This document shows, one piece after another, positions 1 to 8,399 of a DNA stretch of 31,267 nucleotides (positions within the stretch are counted from its first letter, which is position 1; every line of letters starts with the position of its first letter). The stretch is from the NCBI GenBank assembly GCA_016302965.1, contig JAEDMP010000024.1, positions 1 through 31,267 of the forward strand, given 5' to 3'. Position numbers and translations under genes: made by a program. The notes beneath the pieces were generated by a model. The model saw nothing but the letters and a program-made list of their open reading frames with translations, was not told where the DNA came from and did not search any database. The stretch comes from Bacteroidaceae bacterium. Its GTDB lineage: Bacteria; Bacteroidota; Bacteroidia; Bacteroidales; Bacteroidaceae.

Positions 1-2154
1 GGAGATGCCGTCGTAGGTGCTGGTGCCCCGTCCCAGTTCGTCGAAGAGCACGAGGGAGCGCGGTGTCACATTGTTGAGGATATTCGAAGCCTCGGTCATC
101 TCCACCATGAAAGTGGATTCGCCGAGGGAGATATTGTCGCTGGCACCCACACGGGTGAATATTTTGTCCACCAGACCGATTCTCGCGCTCTCTGCGGGCA
201 CGAAACAGCCCACCTGGGCCATCAGTACCACGAGTGCCGTTTGGCGCAACAGCGCCGATTTTCCGGCCATATTCGGTCCGGTGATGATCATGATCTGTTG
301 CGACTCATTGTCGAGCAGGATGCTGTTGGGCACATAGCTCTCGCCCACGGGCATCTGGGTCTCGATGACGGGGTGTCGTCCCTCCCGGATATCAAGCACC
401 GTGGAGGTATCGACAACGGGCCGCACATAATGGTGCTCCTCAGCCGCCTTGGCAAAGGAGAGCAGACAGTCGAGCCGGGCCACGAGGTTGGCGTTGATCT
501 GTATCTGGGGGATAAACTCCTGTACGGAGGCCACCAGGTCGGCAAAGAGCCGTGCTTCCAGAGCGAGGATGCGGTCTTCGGCTCCGAGAATCTTCTCCTC
601 ATACTCCTTCAGTTCCTGGGTGATATAGCGTTCGGCCTGTGCGAGGGTCTGCTTGCGCACCCAGTCGGTGGGCACCTGGTCCTTGTACGTGTTCCTCACT
701 TCGAGATAATAGCCGAACACATTGTTGTAGCCAATCTTCAGGCTGGCGATACCCGTCTTTTCGATTTCCCGCTCCTGGATCTTGAGCAGGTAGTCCTTGC
801 CGCTGTGGGCTATCTGGCGCAGCTCGTCGAGCTCATCGTTCACCCCACTCTTGATCACGTCGCCCTTGCTCACCATCTGCGGCGAGTCTTCGTTCACCTC
901 GCGTCCGATGCGGTCGCGCACACTCTCGCAGAGAGAGAGCTGCTCCCCTACCCTTTTCAGCACCGCATTGTCGGCCGCGGCACAGGCCTCCTTCACGGGA
1001 ACGATGGCCACGAGGGCATTCTTCAGTTGAACCATCTCACGGGGTGTCACCCTTCCCACCGCCACCTTCGAGGTGATGCGCTCCAGGTCTCCTATGCGGT
1101 GGAACTGCTCGTCGAGACAGGCGCGGAAATCGGGATGACGGAAGAAATGGTCCACCACATCGAGACGCTCGCGGATGGGTTTCTCCTCTTTGAGGGGGAA
1201 GACGAGCCAGCGGCGCAGCAGGCGTCCGCCCATGGGAGAGATGGTATGGTCGATGACCGAGAGCAGGGAGGCTCCGTCCTCCTGCATCGGCTGCACCAGT
1301 TCGAGACTGCGTATGGTGAAATTGTCCATGCGCACATAGCGGTCGGCCTCAATGCGTGAGATGGAGGTGATGTGACCTATCTGTGTGTGCTGTGTCATCT
1401 CAAGATATTGCAGGATGGCCCCGGCGGCCGTCACACCGTGGTGGAGACCATCGACCCCGAATCCCTTGAGGCTCTTCACCCCAAACTGCTTGAGCAGCCG
1501 CTGCCGGGCGGTCTGTTCCACAAACACCCATTCGTCGAGTTCGAAGGTGCAGAGCCGGGAGCCGAAATAGCGTTCGAACTCCTCCTTCCGTCCACGCTCA
1601 TAGAGCACCTCCTTGGGTTGGAAGTTGGTCATCAGTTTCTCCACATAGTCGGCAGAGCCTTCGCCCGTGAAGAACTCTCCCGTAGAGATGTCGAGGAAGG
1701 CCACGCCGCAGACACTGTGCTTGCGGTCGGCATTGCCGACGGTGGCCAGATGGACGGCCGCGAGAAAGTTGTTCTCCTTGTAGTTGAGCACATGCTCATT
1801 GATGGCCACTCCCGGGGTCACCACCTCGGTAACGCCGCGCTTCACCAGTCCCTTGGCCGTCTTCGGGTCTTCCAGCTGGTCACAGATGGCCACACGCAGT
1901 CCTGCCCTCACCAGTCGGGGCAGATAGGTGTCGAGGGCGTGATAGGGAAAGCCGGCCATCTCTGTGCCGAGGGCGGCACCGTTGTTGCGCCGGGTAAGCG
2001 TGATGCCGAGGATGCGCGAGGCATTCACCGCATCTTCACAATAGGTCTCATAGAAGTCACCGCAGCGGAAGAGCAGCAAGGCATCAGGATATTTGGCCTT
2101 GAAGTCGTAGAACTGCTTCATCATCGGGGTGAGCATAGGGTCTTTCTTTGCCAT
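1..2154 (-). CDS. mutS: DNA mismatch repair protein MutS, C-terminus cut by window edge
   Basis: MutS recognises base mismatches and small loops and starts methyl-independent or MutL-dependent repair in the cytoplasm. 718 codons are visible; family members are about 870 residues, so roughly the last 150 (end of the ATPase domain and dimerisation tail) lie beyond base 1. The start MAKKDPML is chosen because it gives the usual MutS N-terminus. The mismatch-reading motif GDFYE is seen near residue 37, encoded around 2050-2075. Near the visible end are the Walker A segment ITGPNMAGKSA (about 255-290) and the Walker B segment LVLFDELGRGTS (about 30-60). A TACCTTTG promoter box lies 28 bases upstream of the start. 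The frame is open throughout. Identity is secure. Confidence 0.97.
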   Translation of the reverse strand, partial: MAKKDPMLTPMMKQFYDFKAKYPDALLLFRCGDFYETYCEDAVNASRILGITLTRRNNGAALGTEMAGFPYHALDTYLPRLVRAGLRVAICDQLEDPKTAKGLVKRGVTEVVTPGVAINEHVLNYKENNFLAAVHLATVGNADRKHSVCGVAFLDISTGEFFTGEGSADYVEKLMTNFQPKEVLYERGRKEEFERYFGSRLCTFELDEWVFVEQTARQRLLKQFGVKSLKGFGVDGLHHGVTAAGAILQYLEMTQHTQIGHITSISRIEADRYVRMDNFTIRSLELVQPMQEDGASLLSVIDHTISPMGGRLLRRWLVFPLKEEKPIRERLDVVDHFFRHPDFRACLDEQFHRIGDLERITSKVAVGRVTPREMVQLKNALVAIVPVKEACAAADNAVLKRVGEQLSLCESVRDRIGREVNEDSPQMVSKGDVIKSGVNDELDELRQIAHSGKDYLLKIQEREIEKTGIASLKIGYNNVFGYYLEVRNTYKDQVPTDWVRKQTLAQAERYITQELKEYEEKILGAEDRILALEARLFADLVASVQEFIPQIQINANLVARLDCLLSFAKAAEEHHYVRPVVDTSTVLDIREGRHPVIETQMPVGESYVPNSILLDNESQQIMIITGPNMAGKSALLRQTALVVLMAQVGCFVPAESARIGLVDKIFTRVGASDNISLGESTFMVEMTEASNILNNVTPRSLVLFDELGRGTSTYDGIS

Positions 2155-2181
2155 GATGTTTGTCAATGGGTATTGGGTCTG

Positions 2182-2189
2182 CAAAGGTA
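2182..2189 (-). promoter_or_regulatory. Bacteroidetes -7 box for mutS
   Basis: TACCTTTG on the minus strand matches the Bacteroidetes consensus TAnnTTTG and sits 28 bases before the mutS start codon. No TTG element is visible at the usual distance upstream, so support is from the -7 box and its position only. Confidence 0.6.
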
Positions 2190-2202
2190 ATGATTTTTCT
2201 CG

Positions 2203-2225
2203 AAAAAGCCCCTCTGTCCGGGGCT
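2203..2225 (-). terminator. Intrinsic terminator after MATE gene
   Basis: Read on the minus strand, a 6-bp stem AGCCCC/GGGGCT with a 7-base loop is followed directly by TTTTT. It lies 20 bases after the MATE stop codon and just before the mutS promoter box, so it separates the two transcription units. Confidence 0.65.
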
Positions 2226-2245
2226 GAAATCAGTATAAAAGCGAG

Positions 2246-3604
2246 TCATTTCGACGACAACTCCCGGTAGCTTCTGCGGAAGATGGCATAATAGATAATG
2301 GCGGCCACCGTCAGACAGACGGGGAAGGAGAACCAGATGCCCACGATACCCCACCCCATATAGATGCCCCATAACCAGCTGAGCGGCAGGGAGACGACAA
2401 AATAGGCCACAAACGAGCCATACATCAGCGGCTTCATGCAACCCAGTCCGCGCAACGCATTGGCAAACGTACACTGCATGCCATCGCCAAACTGGTAGAT
2501 GATGAGGGGGATGACACACTGGGCCACCAGGAGATGCACCGAGGCATCATCGGTAAACCAGGCACCTATCTCATGGCGCAGCAGCACGATGGGCACCGAC
2601 ACCATCAGGGCGATGAGGAGGATGAGATGGAAGCCAGCCCAGGTGGTATGGCGGATGGCCACATGATCGCCCTGTCCGTTGAAGTGGCTCACCCTGACCG
2701 ATACCGCCACGGCGATGCCGAGATAGACCATATAGAAAAGTTGCGACACGGTGATCATGACCTGGTGGGCAGCCAGTGCCATCGTGCCTATCCAGCCCAC
2801 GAAGACGGCGGTCAGAGAGAAGGCGGCGGTCTCCATCCCCGTCTGCAGGGCCGACGGCCATCCCAATCGGTTGAGCTGTGCAAAGATGCCGGGCTCGCGA
2901 CGATCATGGAGCAGACTATCGAGGTAGACGCGGTAACGGCGCCTGAAAAGCAGTACGCCCATGAAACAGAGGGGGATGAAGATGCGGGCCACGGTGGTGG
3001 AGATACCTGCCCCGACAAGTCCGAGTTCGGGGAAGGGTCCCACCCCATAGATGAGCAGGTAGTTGCCCACGATGTTCACCACATTGCCCATGACGAGCAC
3101 GAGCATCGTGAGCTTGGTCTCGCCGATGACATCAAAGAAGTTCTTGAACACATTGCCCACACAGACAAAGGGCAGTCCCACGATGAGCACCAACAGGAAA
3201 GGCCGCATCAGCGGCAGCAGTTCCTCTGGCTGTCCCATGCGGTGGATGTTGAGATAGAGGCCCACGGCTATCGCCACAAGCAGCAGCGAGAGCAGGAGGT
3301 TGGCCACGACAGCCTGTCTCACCACCTGCCCGATGCTCGCCTTCTCTCCCCGACCGTAGCGGCTGCCCACGATGGGTGTCAGCCCGAGCGAATAGCCGAG
3401 TGCGAAGATGATGAGCAGCACGATGAGCGTGTTGACGAAACTGGCCGCAGCCAGCTCCTTCATGCCGTAGCGGCCAATCATGAGCGTATCGGCAAAACTG
3501 AGCACGATATGTCCGATGTTGCCCACGATGATGGGCACTCCGAGCCGTACCAAGGGACCATAATGGCTGCGGTAAGAAGTGAAGTCACAGAAGGGTAATG
3601 TCAT
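2246..3604 (-). CDS. MATE family multidrug/Na+ antiporter
   Basis: This is a polytopic inner-membrane exporter of the MATE (NorM/DinF-like) family, which couples Na+ or H+ entry to export of cationic compounds. The 452-residue product has about twelve hydrophobic segments in two homologous halves. The N-terminal half holds the family-typical stretch PIIVGNIGHIVLSFADTLMI, then GLTPIVGSRYGRGE. The second half has GWPSALQTGMETAAFSLTAV and MALAAHQVMITVSQLFYM. The start MTLPFCDF is preferred because a longer upstream extension is hydrophilic and unlike the family. It lies 62 bases downstream of an acyltransferase gene on the same strand and probably shares its promoter. The substrate cannot be told from sequence. 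Confidence 0.93.
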   Translation of the reverse strand: MTLPFCDFTSYRSHYGPLVRLGVPIIVGNIGHIVLSFADTLMIGRYGMKELAAASFVNTLIVLLIIFALGYSLGLTPIVGSRYGRGEKASIGQVVRQAVVANLLLSLLLVAIAVGLYLNIHRMGQPEELLPLMRPFLLVLIVGLPFVCVGNVFKNFFDVIGETKLTMLVLVMGNVVNIVGNYLLIYGVGPFPELGLVGAGISTTVARIFIPLCFMGVLLFRRRYRVYLDSLLHDRREPGIFAQLNRLGWPSALQTGMETAAFSLTAVFVGWIGTMALAAHQVMITVSQLFYMVYLGIAVAVSVRVSHFNGQGDHVAIRHTTWAGFHLILLIALMVSVPIVLLRHEIGAWFTDDASVHLLVAQCVIPLIIYQFGDGMQCTFANALRGLGCMKPLMYGSFVAYFVVSLPLSWLWGIYMGWGIVGIWFSFPVCLTVAAIIYYAIFRRSYRELSSK

Positions 3605-3666
3605 GATAAAAGTTCTGTCCTGAAATGGGTTGTTTGAAAGAAAGGAAAAGGGGAATCCGTGGCAGT

Positions 3667-4599
3667 TCAGCGCAGGATGCGGGCCTTGCCGAAGAGCCAG
3701 GAGAGGCGTGTGGCATCCATCATCCGCGCGATGGCGAGGCTGCCTGCGATGGCGAGGGCCACGGTGAAGAGGGCGTGGAGGGTGCCCGAGGGTTCGAAAC
3801 GGAAGCAGGGCAACAGCCACTTCGAGGCCATCGTGAAGATGGGATGGAAGAGATAGATGGGCAGGGTGTTGCGGCCGATATAGACCATCGCGTTGCGCCA
3901 CTGTCCCCTCACCCTTGTGCCTATCCACGAGGCGACGGAGAGGAAGCAGAACACGCTGGCCATGGTCGACAGGCTACCCCAGTCATACCATTCGGTCTGC
4001 ATCAGAATCAGCAGCAGGGGGATGGCCGGCCACCAGGCATAAAGACACACCCGGTCGAAATCGTTCAGAAAATGGCGGATGCCAATGCCGGTGAGGTAGT
4101 AGGCGGCGCAACGGATGCTCATCAAGGGGGTGTAGACCGACAGCACAATCAGCAGTGCCGCCAGCATACAGAAGCGCACCACCACGGGTTGTGAGTTCAG
4201 CAGCCGGTAGACAAGATAGTAGCACAGGCCGCACACCATCATCACCCTCAGGAACCAGTAGGGACCGATGGAGGTGACAAAGAGCACGCGGCAAACTGTG
4301 GCTGCATCGAGCGTCGTAATCCCGTCGCGCACAGGCAGATAGAGCGACATCACCATATATCCGCTCACCATGATGACGTAGGGCAGGAACAGCTGCAGCA
4401 GATAGTTGAGGAAACCGCCCACGCTCTTCCTCACATTCACCAGATAGCCCGTGATGACCAGAAAGGTGGGCATCATGAACGAGAGGATGGCATACTTGAC
4501 CCCGGGGTTGCGGTCGCCGAAGTTGACCACATGGACAAACACCATGAGGGCGATGAGCAGACAGCGGGTGATATCAATCGTTTCGTTATGTTTCTTCAT
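3667..4599 (-). CDS. Acyltransferase-3 family membrane protein
   Basis: The 310-residue product is made of about ten hydrophobic segments and resembles the acyltransferase-3 family (OatA/WecH-like), which moves acyl groups, often acetyl, onto envelope sugars. It opens with KKHNETIDITRCLLIALMVF followed by the early HVV segment, and continues with MMPTFLVITGYLV, the usual second-helix signature. The stretch IGRNTLPIYLFHPIF late in the protein is also family-typical. The start ATG at 4599 is chosen because it lies about 30 bases after a good promoter box, and translation upstream of it would run through the promoter. It is probably co-transcribed with the MATE gene downstream. The acceptor is unknown. 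Confidence 0.85.
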   Translation of the reverse strand: MKKHNETIDITRCLLIALMVFVHVVNFGDRNPGVKYAILSFMMPTFLVITGYLVNVRKSVGGFLNYLLQLFLPYVIMVSGYMVMSLYLPVRDGITTLDAATVCRVLFVTSIGPYWFLRVMMVCGLCYYLVYRLLNSQPVVVRFCMLAALLIVLSVYTPLMSIRCAAYYLTGIGIRHFLNDFDRVCLYAWWPAIPLLLILMQTEWYDWGSLSTMASVFCFLSVASWIGTRVRGQWRNAMVYIGRNTLPIYLFHPIFTMASKWLLPCFRFEPSGTLHALFTVALAIAGSLAIARMMDATRLSWLFGKARILR

Positions 4600-4628
4600 G
4601 TTTTCAGGGAACTGGGGGAATTTCCCTG

Positions 4629-4658
4629 CAAAGTTACGAATTTTCCTCCACACAGCCA
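4629..4658 (-). promoter_or_regulatory. Promoter for acyltransferase-MATE operon
   Basis: On the minus strand TAACTTTG (4636-4629) matches TAnnTTTG, with TTG at 4658-4656, a 19-base spacer. It lies 30 bases before the acyltransferase start. Confidence 0.7.
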
Positions 4659-4704
4659 AACAATCCCCCTACATAGTGCAGGATGCCCATATTTCCCCTA
4701 TTTT

Positions 4705-4749
4705 TTGCAGCTACGAGGTACTTGCAATTGCAGCTACGCGTACCTGCAA
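4705..4749. repeat. Two tandem 22-23 bp near-palindromes
   Basis: Two adjoining units, 4705-4727 and 4728-4749, both begin TTGCAGCTACG and end TGCAA. The second is a 22-bp palindrome with a single mismatched pair centred on TACGCGTA; the first is a looser palindrome with a 3-base centre. The arrangement could be a paired operator for a dimeric regulator or a small dispersed repeat. It lies upstream of the acyltransferase promoter. Confidence 0.6.
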
Positions 4750-4774
4750 AAATGGGATCCAAAAGTAAAGAATG

Positions 4775-4805
4775 GTGGTAACCTCAGTTGAACTGAGGTT
4801 ACCAC
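4775..4805. repeat. 31-nt inverted repeat, 15-bp perfect arms
   Basis: The arms GTGGTAACCTCAGTT and AACTGAGGTTACCAC pair perfectly around one central G. No run of T follows directly on the plus strand; on the minus strand the downstream bases are only moderately T-rich. It may be an operator or a transcript-end hairpin; no gene ends close to it. Confidence 0.75.
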
Positions 4806-5312
4806 ATGAGGAGAAAGAGCAAGAAAAAACCTTCGTTTTTCCCATTTTTTGGATGAGAATCGGAGAAAAAGGGCCTGTTTTTCCGGTTGCTTCTATCCCC
4901 TACCCTATGGAGCCAAAATGGTAGTAATATGCTTGTATATTGCTATGTATCAGGAGATAGAACCATGGAAGAGGGTTGAATCTGGGCCACTATGGCACAA
5001 GTTACGATTTGAAAGTAGGGTTCGGAGAGGGGTATGAATCAGAGCCTGAAACAGGTATGGATGGGGTGGAAAAAACAAGTGTTCTCAGCGTTTTTGAAGC
5101 ATTTTTTTGGTTCAACGAAAGCATTTGTGATGCAAAAAGGCAGGTTTTGTAGCGCAGAAAAGCCAAAAATCAGGTGGCTTTTCAGAGGAAAAACTGTTAT
5201 AACATCCTGCTTCTGATGGATATGTTCATGAAGAATGATGTCAAATACATCCATTAATCTATATATAAAGAGTTGATAATCAAATATTTTTTCACACCCC
5301 CCACAACAGATG
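4806..5312. other. Gene-free AT-rich stretch
   Basis: Only short open frames (up to about 97 codons) occur here, on both strands. None has a recognisable domain, a promoter box at a fitting distance or codon use like the neighbours. I see no RNA gene. It separates the 4.7-kb repeats from the palindrome at 5.3-5.5 kb. Confidence 0.5.
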
Positions 5313-5519
5313 TCATGAAGGTCATATGTCATGAGGTCACGAGGTCATGAGGTCATGAAGGATTTATGAAACTGCACATACGGGTCTATTTACGAATTAA
5401 ATAATAATATATAATATATATTATATATTATTATTTATATTAATTTACTTACAATTTTTCATACATAACGAACGGATAAATCCTTCATGACCTTCATGAC
5501 CTCATGACCTCATGACCAT
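5313..5519. repeat. Large inverted repeat with 40-bp AT palindrome at its core
   Basis: The outer arms consist of tandem 9-10 bp units of the form TCATGACCT: left arm 5313-5366 (reading AGGTCATGA) and right arm 5477-5517 (reading TCATGACCT). They pair over about 40 bases with a one-base bulge; 5351-5366 and 5477-5492 pair perfectly over 16 bp. Between them, 5398-5437 is a perfect 40-bp palindrome made only of A and T. The whole would form a large cruciform or RNA hairpin about 60 bases upstream of the CotH-gene promoter. Function unknown; it is not a CRISPR array because there are no unique spacers. Confidence 0.8.
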
Positions 5520-5554
5520 TATCCCATCGCCTCGACTGAAAAAGCAGAACAAAT

Positions 5555-5585
5555 TTGGAGGAATGGAGATAATCCTGTATCTTTG
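5555..5585 (+). promoter_or_regulatory. Promoter for CotH-like gene
   Basis: TTG at 5555-5557, a 20-base spacer, then TATCTTTG at 5578-5585 match both elements of the Bacteroidetes sigma-ABfr promoter. The start codon follows 52 bases later. Confidence 0.8.
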
Positions 5586-5637
5586 CACCATATAAATCGC
5601 ATTCCGCAAAACAACAACACCCAAACCATCACCTATC

Positions 5638-7083
5638 ATGAAGAAAATACTATTGATGCTTATCCTTGCAAACACATCCCTTCAAGCCATTGCAGACACC
5701 GACTGGGAAACAGCCGTGGCAACAAGCAACGAGAAATCGCTGCCCCTGGTCCAGCTGAATGTCGATGTCTCAAAACTGACCAAAGAAGAGTATATTCCAG
5801 GACAAATAACCATCTACGACCCGGAAAAGCGGGTCGACGGATTATTGTGCGACACGTTTGATTGCAAACTCAGATACAGAGGGGCATCATCGCTCAAATA
5901 CGAAAAGAAATCGTTTGCCGTGAAACTGCTCGACACTGAGGGCGATGACCTTGATGCAAATTTCTTCAACATCAGAAAAGAAAACGACTGGATTCTGGAT
6001 GCCATGGCCGTAGACCGTATCAGAATGCGCAACAGAGTCTGCTTTGACCTATGGAACGAAATCAGCAAGACTCCCTATCCTACCGATTTCGACAACCGCA
6101 ACGGCACAAAAGGCGAATACGTTGAGGTTTACCTGAACGGGGCCTATCACGGCCTGTACTGCATGAGCGACAAAATAGACAGGAAACTGCTGGGACTGAA
6201 AAAAGTGAAAGAAAACACTGACAGCAACGTGATTATCAGAGGGGTCTTGTACAAAGGCGAAGCATGGAGCGCGGCAACCCAGTTCGGGGGATATGACAAG
6301 CAGGAAAGCATGGATTCGGAAACATGGAACGGGTGGGAACTGCAATATCCCGACGACTATCCCTGTGAGGAAGCCTGGAGCCCTCTGCAGCAACTGATAG
6401 ACTGTTGTAGCGGGAATGTGTCGCTTTTTGCAAACGAATACAAAAACCGTTTCTACCCCGACAATCTGAGAGACTACATGCTGTTTCTGATGAGTCTGAA
6501 CATCATCGATAACAACATGAAGAACACGCATATCAGCTGTCCGAATATCCAGGAATACCAGGTCTTCCTCATCACCCCCTGGGACCTGGACTGCTCTTTG
6601 GGCGGCTTATATGATGGTTCACATTATGAAGCATATACAACGCTGTCGAATCTGACCAACAACAGGATATACGACCACCTCTATACGAATGACGTGGACG
6701 GATTCCGCGATGATATGAAGCGAAGATGGACCGAACTGTCTGTAAGCACCCTCTCGATGGAACATGTCTACGGAAAAATGGATGCATATGCATCCAAAAT
6801 GAAGGAATCGGGTGCATGGCAACGGGAGTATGAGAAATGGAACAACAACCCCGTTCCACTCAACCTGGACGAAGAGTTGCAATATGTGAAAGACTGGTAT
6901 GCCCAAAACCTGAAAATACTGGATGAGATACTTGGAACTGATACCTCCATCCAAGATATGCCGGCATCTACAGATCCGAAGAATGTCGATACCTATACAC
7001 TGGACGGTATAAAGAGACGGATTAATAGAAACAGCAACTGTTACATTATCGGCAACCGAAAAGTGATCAAAAAATTATTCTAA
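5638..7083 (+). CDS. Secreted CotH-family protein kinase-like protein
   Basis: The 481-residue product begins with a signal peptide (MKKILLMLILANTSLQAIAD) and then matches the CotH fold, an atypical kinase family known from Bacillus spore-coat CotH and common as secreted proteins in gut Bacteroidetes. Seen in order: LRYRGASSLKYEKKSFAVKL (about residues 79-98), DWILDAMAVDRIRMRNRVCF, the GAYHGLYCMSDKIDRKLL segment, and the late acidic motif TPWDLDCSLGG (about 313-323), equivalent to the metal-binding region of CotH. The last 40 residues, with DTYTLDG and IIGNRKVIKKLF, resemble short C-terminal tails of Prevotella secreted proteins. The gene is visibly richer in A and T than the DUF418 gene 18 bases downstream. 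The phosphorylated target is unknown. Confidence 0.85.
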   Translation: MKKILLMLILANTSLQAIADTDWETAVATSNEKSLPLVQLNVDVSKLTKEEYIPGQITIYDPEKRVDGLLCDTFDCKLRYRGASSLKYEKKSFAVKLLDTEGDDLDANFFNIRKENDWILDAMAVDRIRMRNRVCFDLWNEISKTPYPTDFDNRNGTKGEYVEVYLNGAYHGLYCMSDKIDRKLLGLKKVKENTDSNVIIRGVLYKGEAWSAATQFGGYDKQESMDSETWNGWELQYPDDYPCEEAWSPLQQLIDCCSGNVSLFANEYKNRFYPDNLRDYMLFLMSLNIIDNNMKNTHISCPNIQEYQVFLITPWDLDCSLGGLYDGSHYEAYTTLSNLTNNRIYDHLYTNDVDGFRDDMKRRWTELSVSTLSMEHVYGKMDAYASKMKESGAWQREYEKWNNNPVPLNLDEELQYVKDWYAQNLKILDEILGTDTSIQDMPASTDPKNVDTYTLDGIKRRINRNSNCYIIGNRKVIKKLF

Positions 7084-7101
7084 TCCTTCATTTTTGACCT
7101 T

Positions 7102-8319
7102 ATGAACAACAATAGCAACCTGACCGCAGCAGGACGCGTGGAGGTGGTGGATGCCATCCGCGGCATTGCCGTAGCCATGATTATCCTACTCCACAGTATC
7201 GAACACTTCAATCTCTACAACCAAACCCCACCCGACTCCGTGGCCCTGCAGCTGGCCGACCAGATGGTGTGGGACAGCCTGTGGTTTGTCATCGGCGGCA
7301 AGGCCTACGCCATCTTTGCCCTGCTCTTCGGATTCAGTTTCTATATCATGGACCGCAACGCCGCCCGCAGGGGCATCGACTTCCGGCTGAGGTTCTGCTG
7401 GCGCATGGTGCTGCTCTTCTGTTTCGGTTGCCTGAATGCCTCGTTCTTCTGCGGCGAGGTGCTGGTGCTCTACAGCATCGTGGGCTTCGTGCTACCCGTC
7501 GTCTGCCGGATGAAGACGCGCCACCTGCTGGTGCTCGCCGCCGTGCTGATGCTGCAGCCACTGGAATGGCTGAAGATGGGTTATGCGGCATGGATAGACA
7601 GCGAGACAACCATCCTGACCTTCAGTTACGGAGACGACTGGAAGGCGGCCATGGTATCGCTCTCTGAGGGCGACTTCTGGCAGACACTGAAAACTAATCT
7701 CTGGGAGGGACAGATTTTCAGTCTGGCCTGGGCCTGGCAGAACGGCCGCTTCTTCCAGACGGCCTCGCTCTTCATCCTCGGCATGGTGGCTGGCAGGACG
7801 GAATGGTTTGCCGACCGTGCAGACAACCGCCGCCTGTGGGGCCGCATCCTGGCCGTGGCGCTCCTCGCCTTCTTCCCCCTCTACGGACTGAGTTCGCTGA
7901 TTCCTGCTTTCGTGAAATCCATGCCCGCCGAGGCCCTTTCGGAGAGCATCCTCTATCCCCTCTCCTATCCCACTTTCCTGTCGTCGCTGATGCTGGTCAT
8001 CAACTCGCTCCACAAGTTCTGCTTCATGACCGTCATCGTCACCTCGCTACTCTTCGCCTTCTACACCACCCCACTCCACCGGCCCATGCAGCTCATCATG
8101 CCCTACGGCCGTATGAGTCTCACCAACTATATTACGCAGAGCATCATCGGTGCCGCGCTCTTCTATCACTGGGGCCTGCATCTGCGACTCTGCGACACGG
8201 CGAGTGTGGCCGCCGGCATCTGCATCCTCATCGCCCAGGCCTGCTTCTGCCGATGGTGGATGAACAACCACAGCCACGGCCCCTTGGAGGGCATCTGGAA
8301 GCGGCTCACGTGGATATAA
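7102..8319 (+). CDS. DUF418 (YeiB-like) polytopic membrane protein
   Basis: The 405-residue product opens with GRVEVVDAIRGIAVAMIILL, the N-terminal signature of YeiB/DUF418 proteins (RxxxxDxxRGxA), and has roughly nine to ten membrane segments. The C-terminal DUF418 domain is marked by PYGRMSLTNYITQSIIGAAL followed by a histidine-containing helix (FYHWGLHLRL). The family resembles acyltransferase-3 proteins in topology, but its activity is not established. It begins 18 bases after the CotH gene and ends before a strong bidirectional terminator, so the two probably form one transcript. Base composition is markedly more GC-rich than the CotH gene, arguing that the pair was not acquired together. 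Confidence 0.87.
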   Translation: MNNNSNLTAAGRVEVVDAIRGIAVAMIILLHSIEHFNLYNQTPPDSVALQLADQMVWDSLWFVIGGKAYAIFALLFGFSFYIMDRNAARRGIDFRLRFCWRMVLLFCFGCLNASFFCGEVLVLYSIVGFVLPVVCRMKTRHLLVLAAVLMLQPLEWLKMGYAAWIDSETTILTFSYGDDWKAAMVSLSEGDFWQTLKTNLWEGQIFSLAWAWQNGRFFQTASLFILGMVAGRTEWFADRADNRRLWGRILAVALLAFFPLYGLSSLIPAFVKSMPAEALSESILYPLSYPTFLSSLMLVINSLHKFCFMTVIVTSLLFAFYTTPLHRPMQLIMPYGRMSLTNYITQSIIGAALFYHWGLHLRLCDTASVAAGICILIAQACFCRWWMNNHSHGPLEGIWKRLTWI

Positions 8320-8337
8320 ATCAGTGAAGAGGAACAC

Positions 8338-8375
8338 AAAAGGGCGTGCCAGGGAAAAGCCTGACACGCCCTTTT
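8338..8375. terminator. Bidirectional terminator between convergent genes
   Basis: A 16-bp stem (AAAAGGGCGTG arm and CACGCCCTTTT arm, one mismatch) encloses the loop GAAAAG. T runs end both strands. It lies 19 bases after the DUF418 stop and 25 bases from the end of the convergent minus-strand gene. Confidence 0.88.
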
Positions 8376-8399
8376 GATGCATTAAAAAAAACTGATTCC

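Noticed and set aside
1..2154. mutS as a broken gene
   Set aside because: The frame is open up to base 1 and the missing part is simply outside the window.
2534..3598. Long histidine- and glutamate-rich open frame opposite the MATE gene
   Set aside because: Its composition is that of an antisense shadow of a membrane-protein gene, and it has no start signals or motif.
3605..3928. N-terminal extension of the MATE gene
   Set aside because: The extra 108 codons are hydrophilic, overlap the acyltransferase gene in another frame and are unlike MATE N-termini.
5039..5332. Possible 97-codon gene on the minus strand
   Set aside because: No promoter box at a fitting distance, no recognisable motif, and its start lies in the left arm of the large inverted repeat.
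5313..5519. CRISPR array from repeated TCATGACC units
   Set aside because: The units are 9-10 bp and directly adjoin one another; there are no spacers of constant length and no cas genes.
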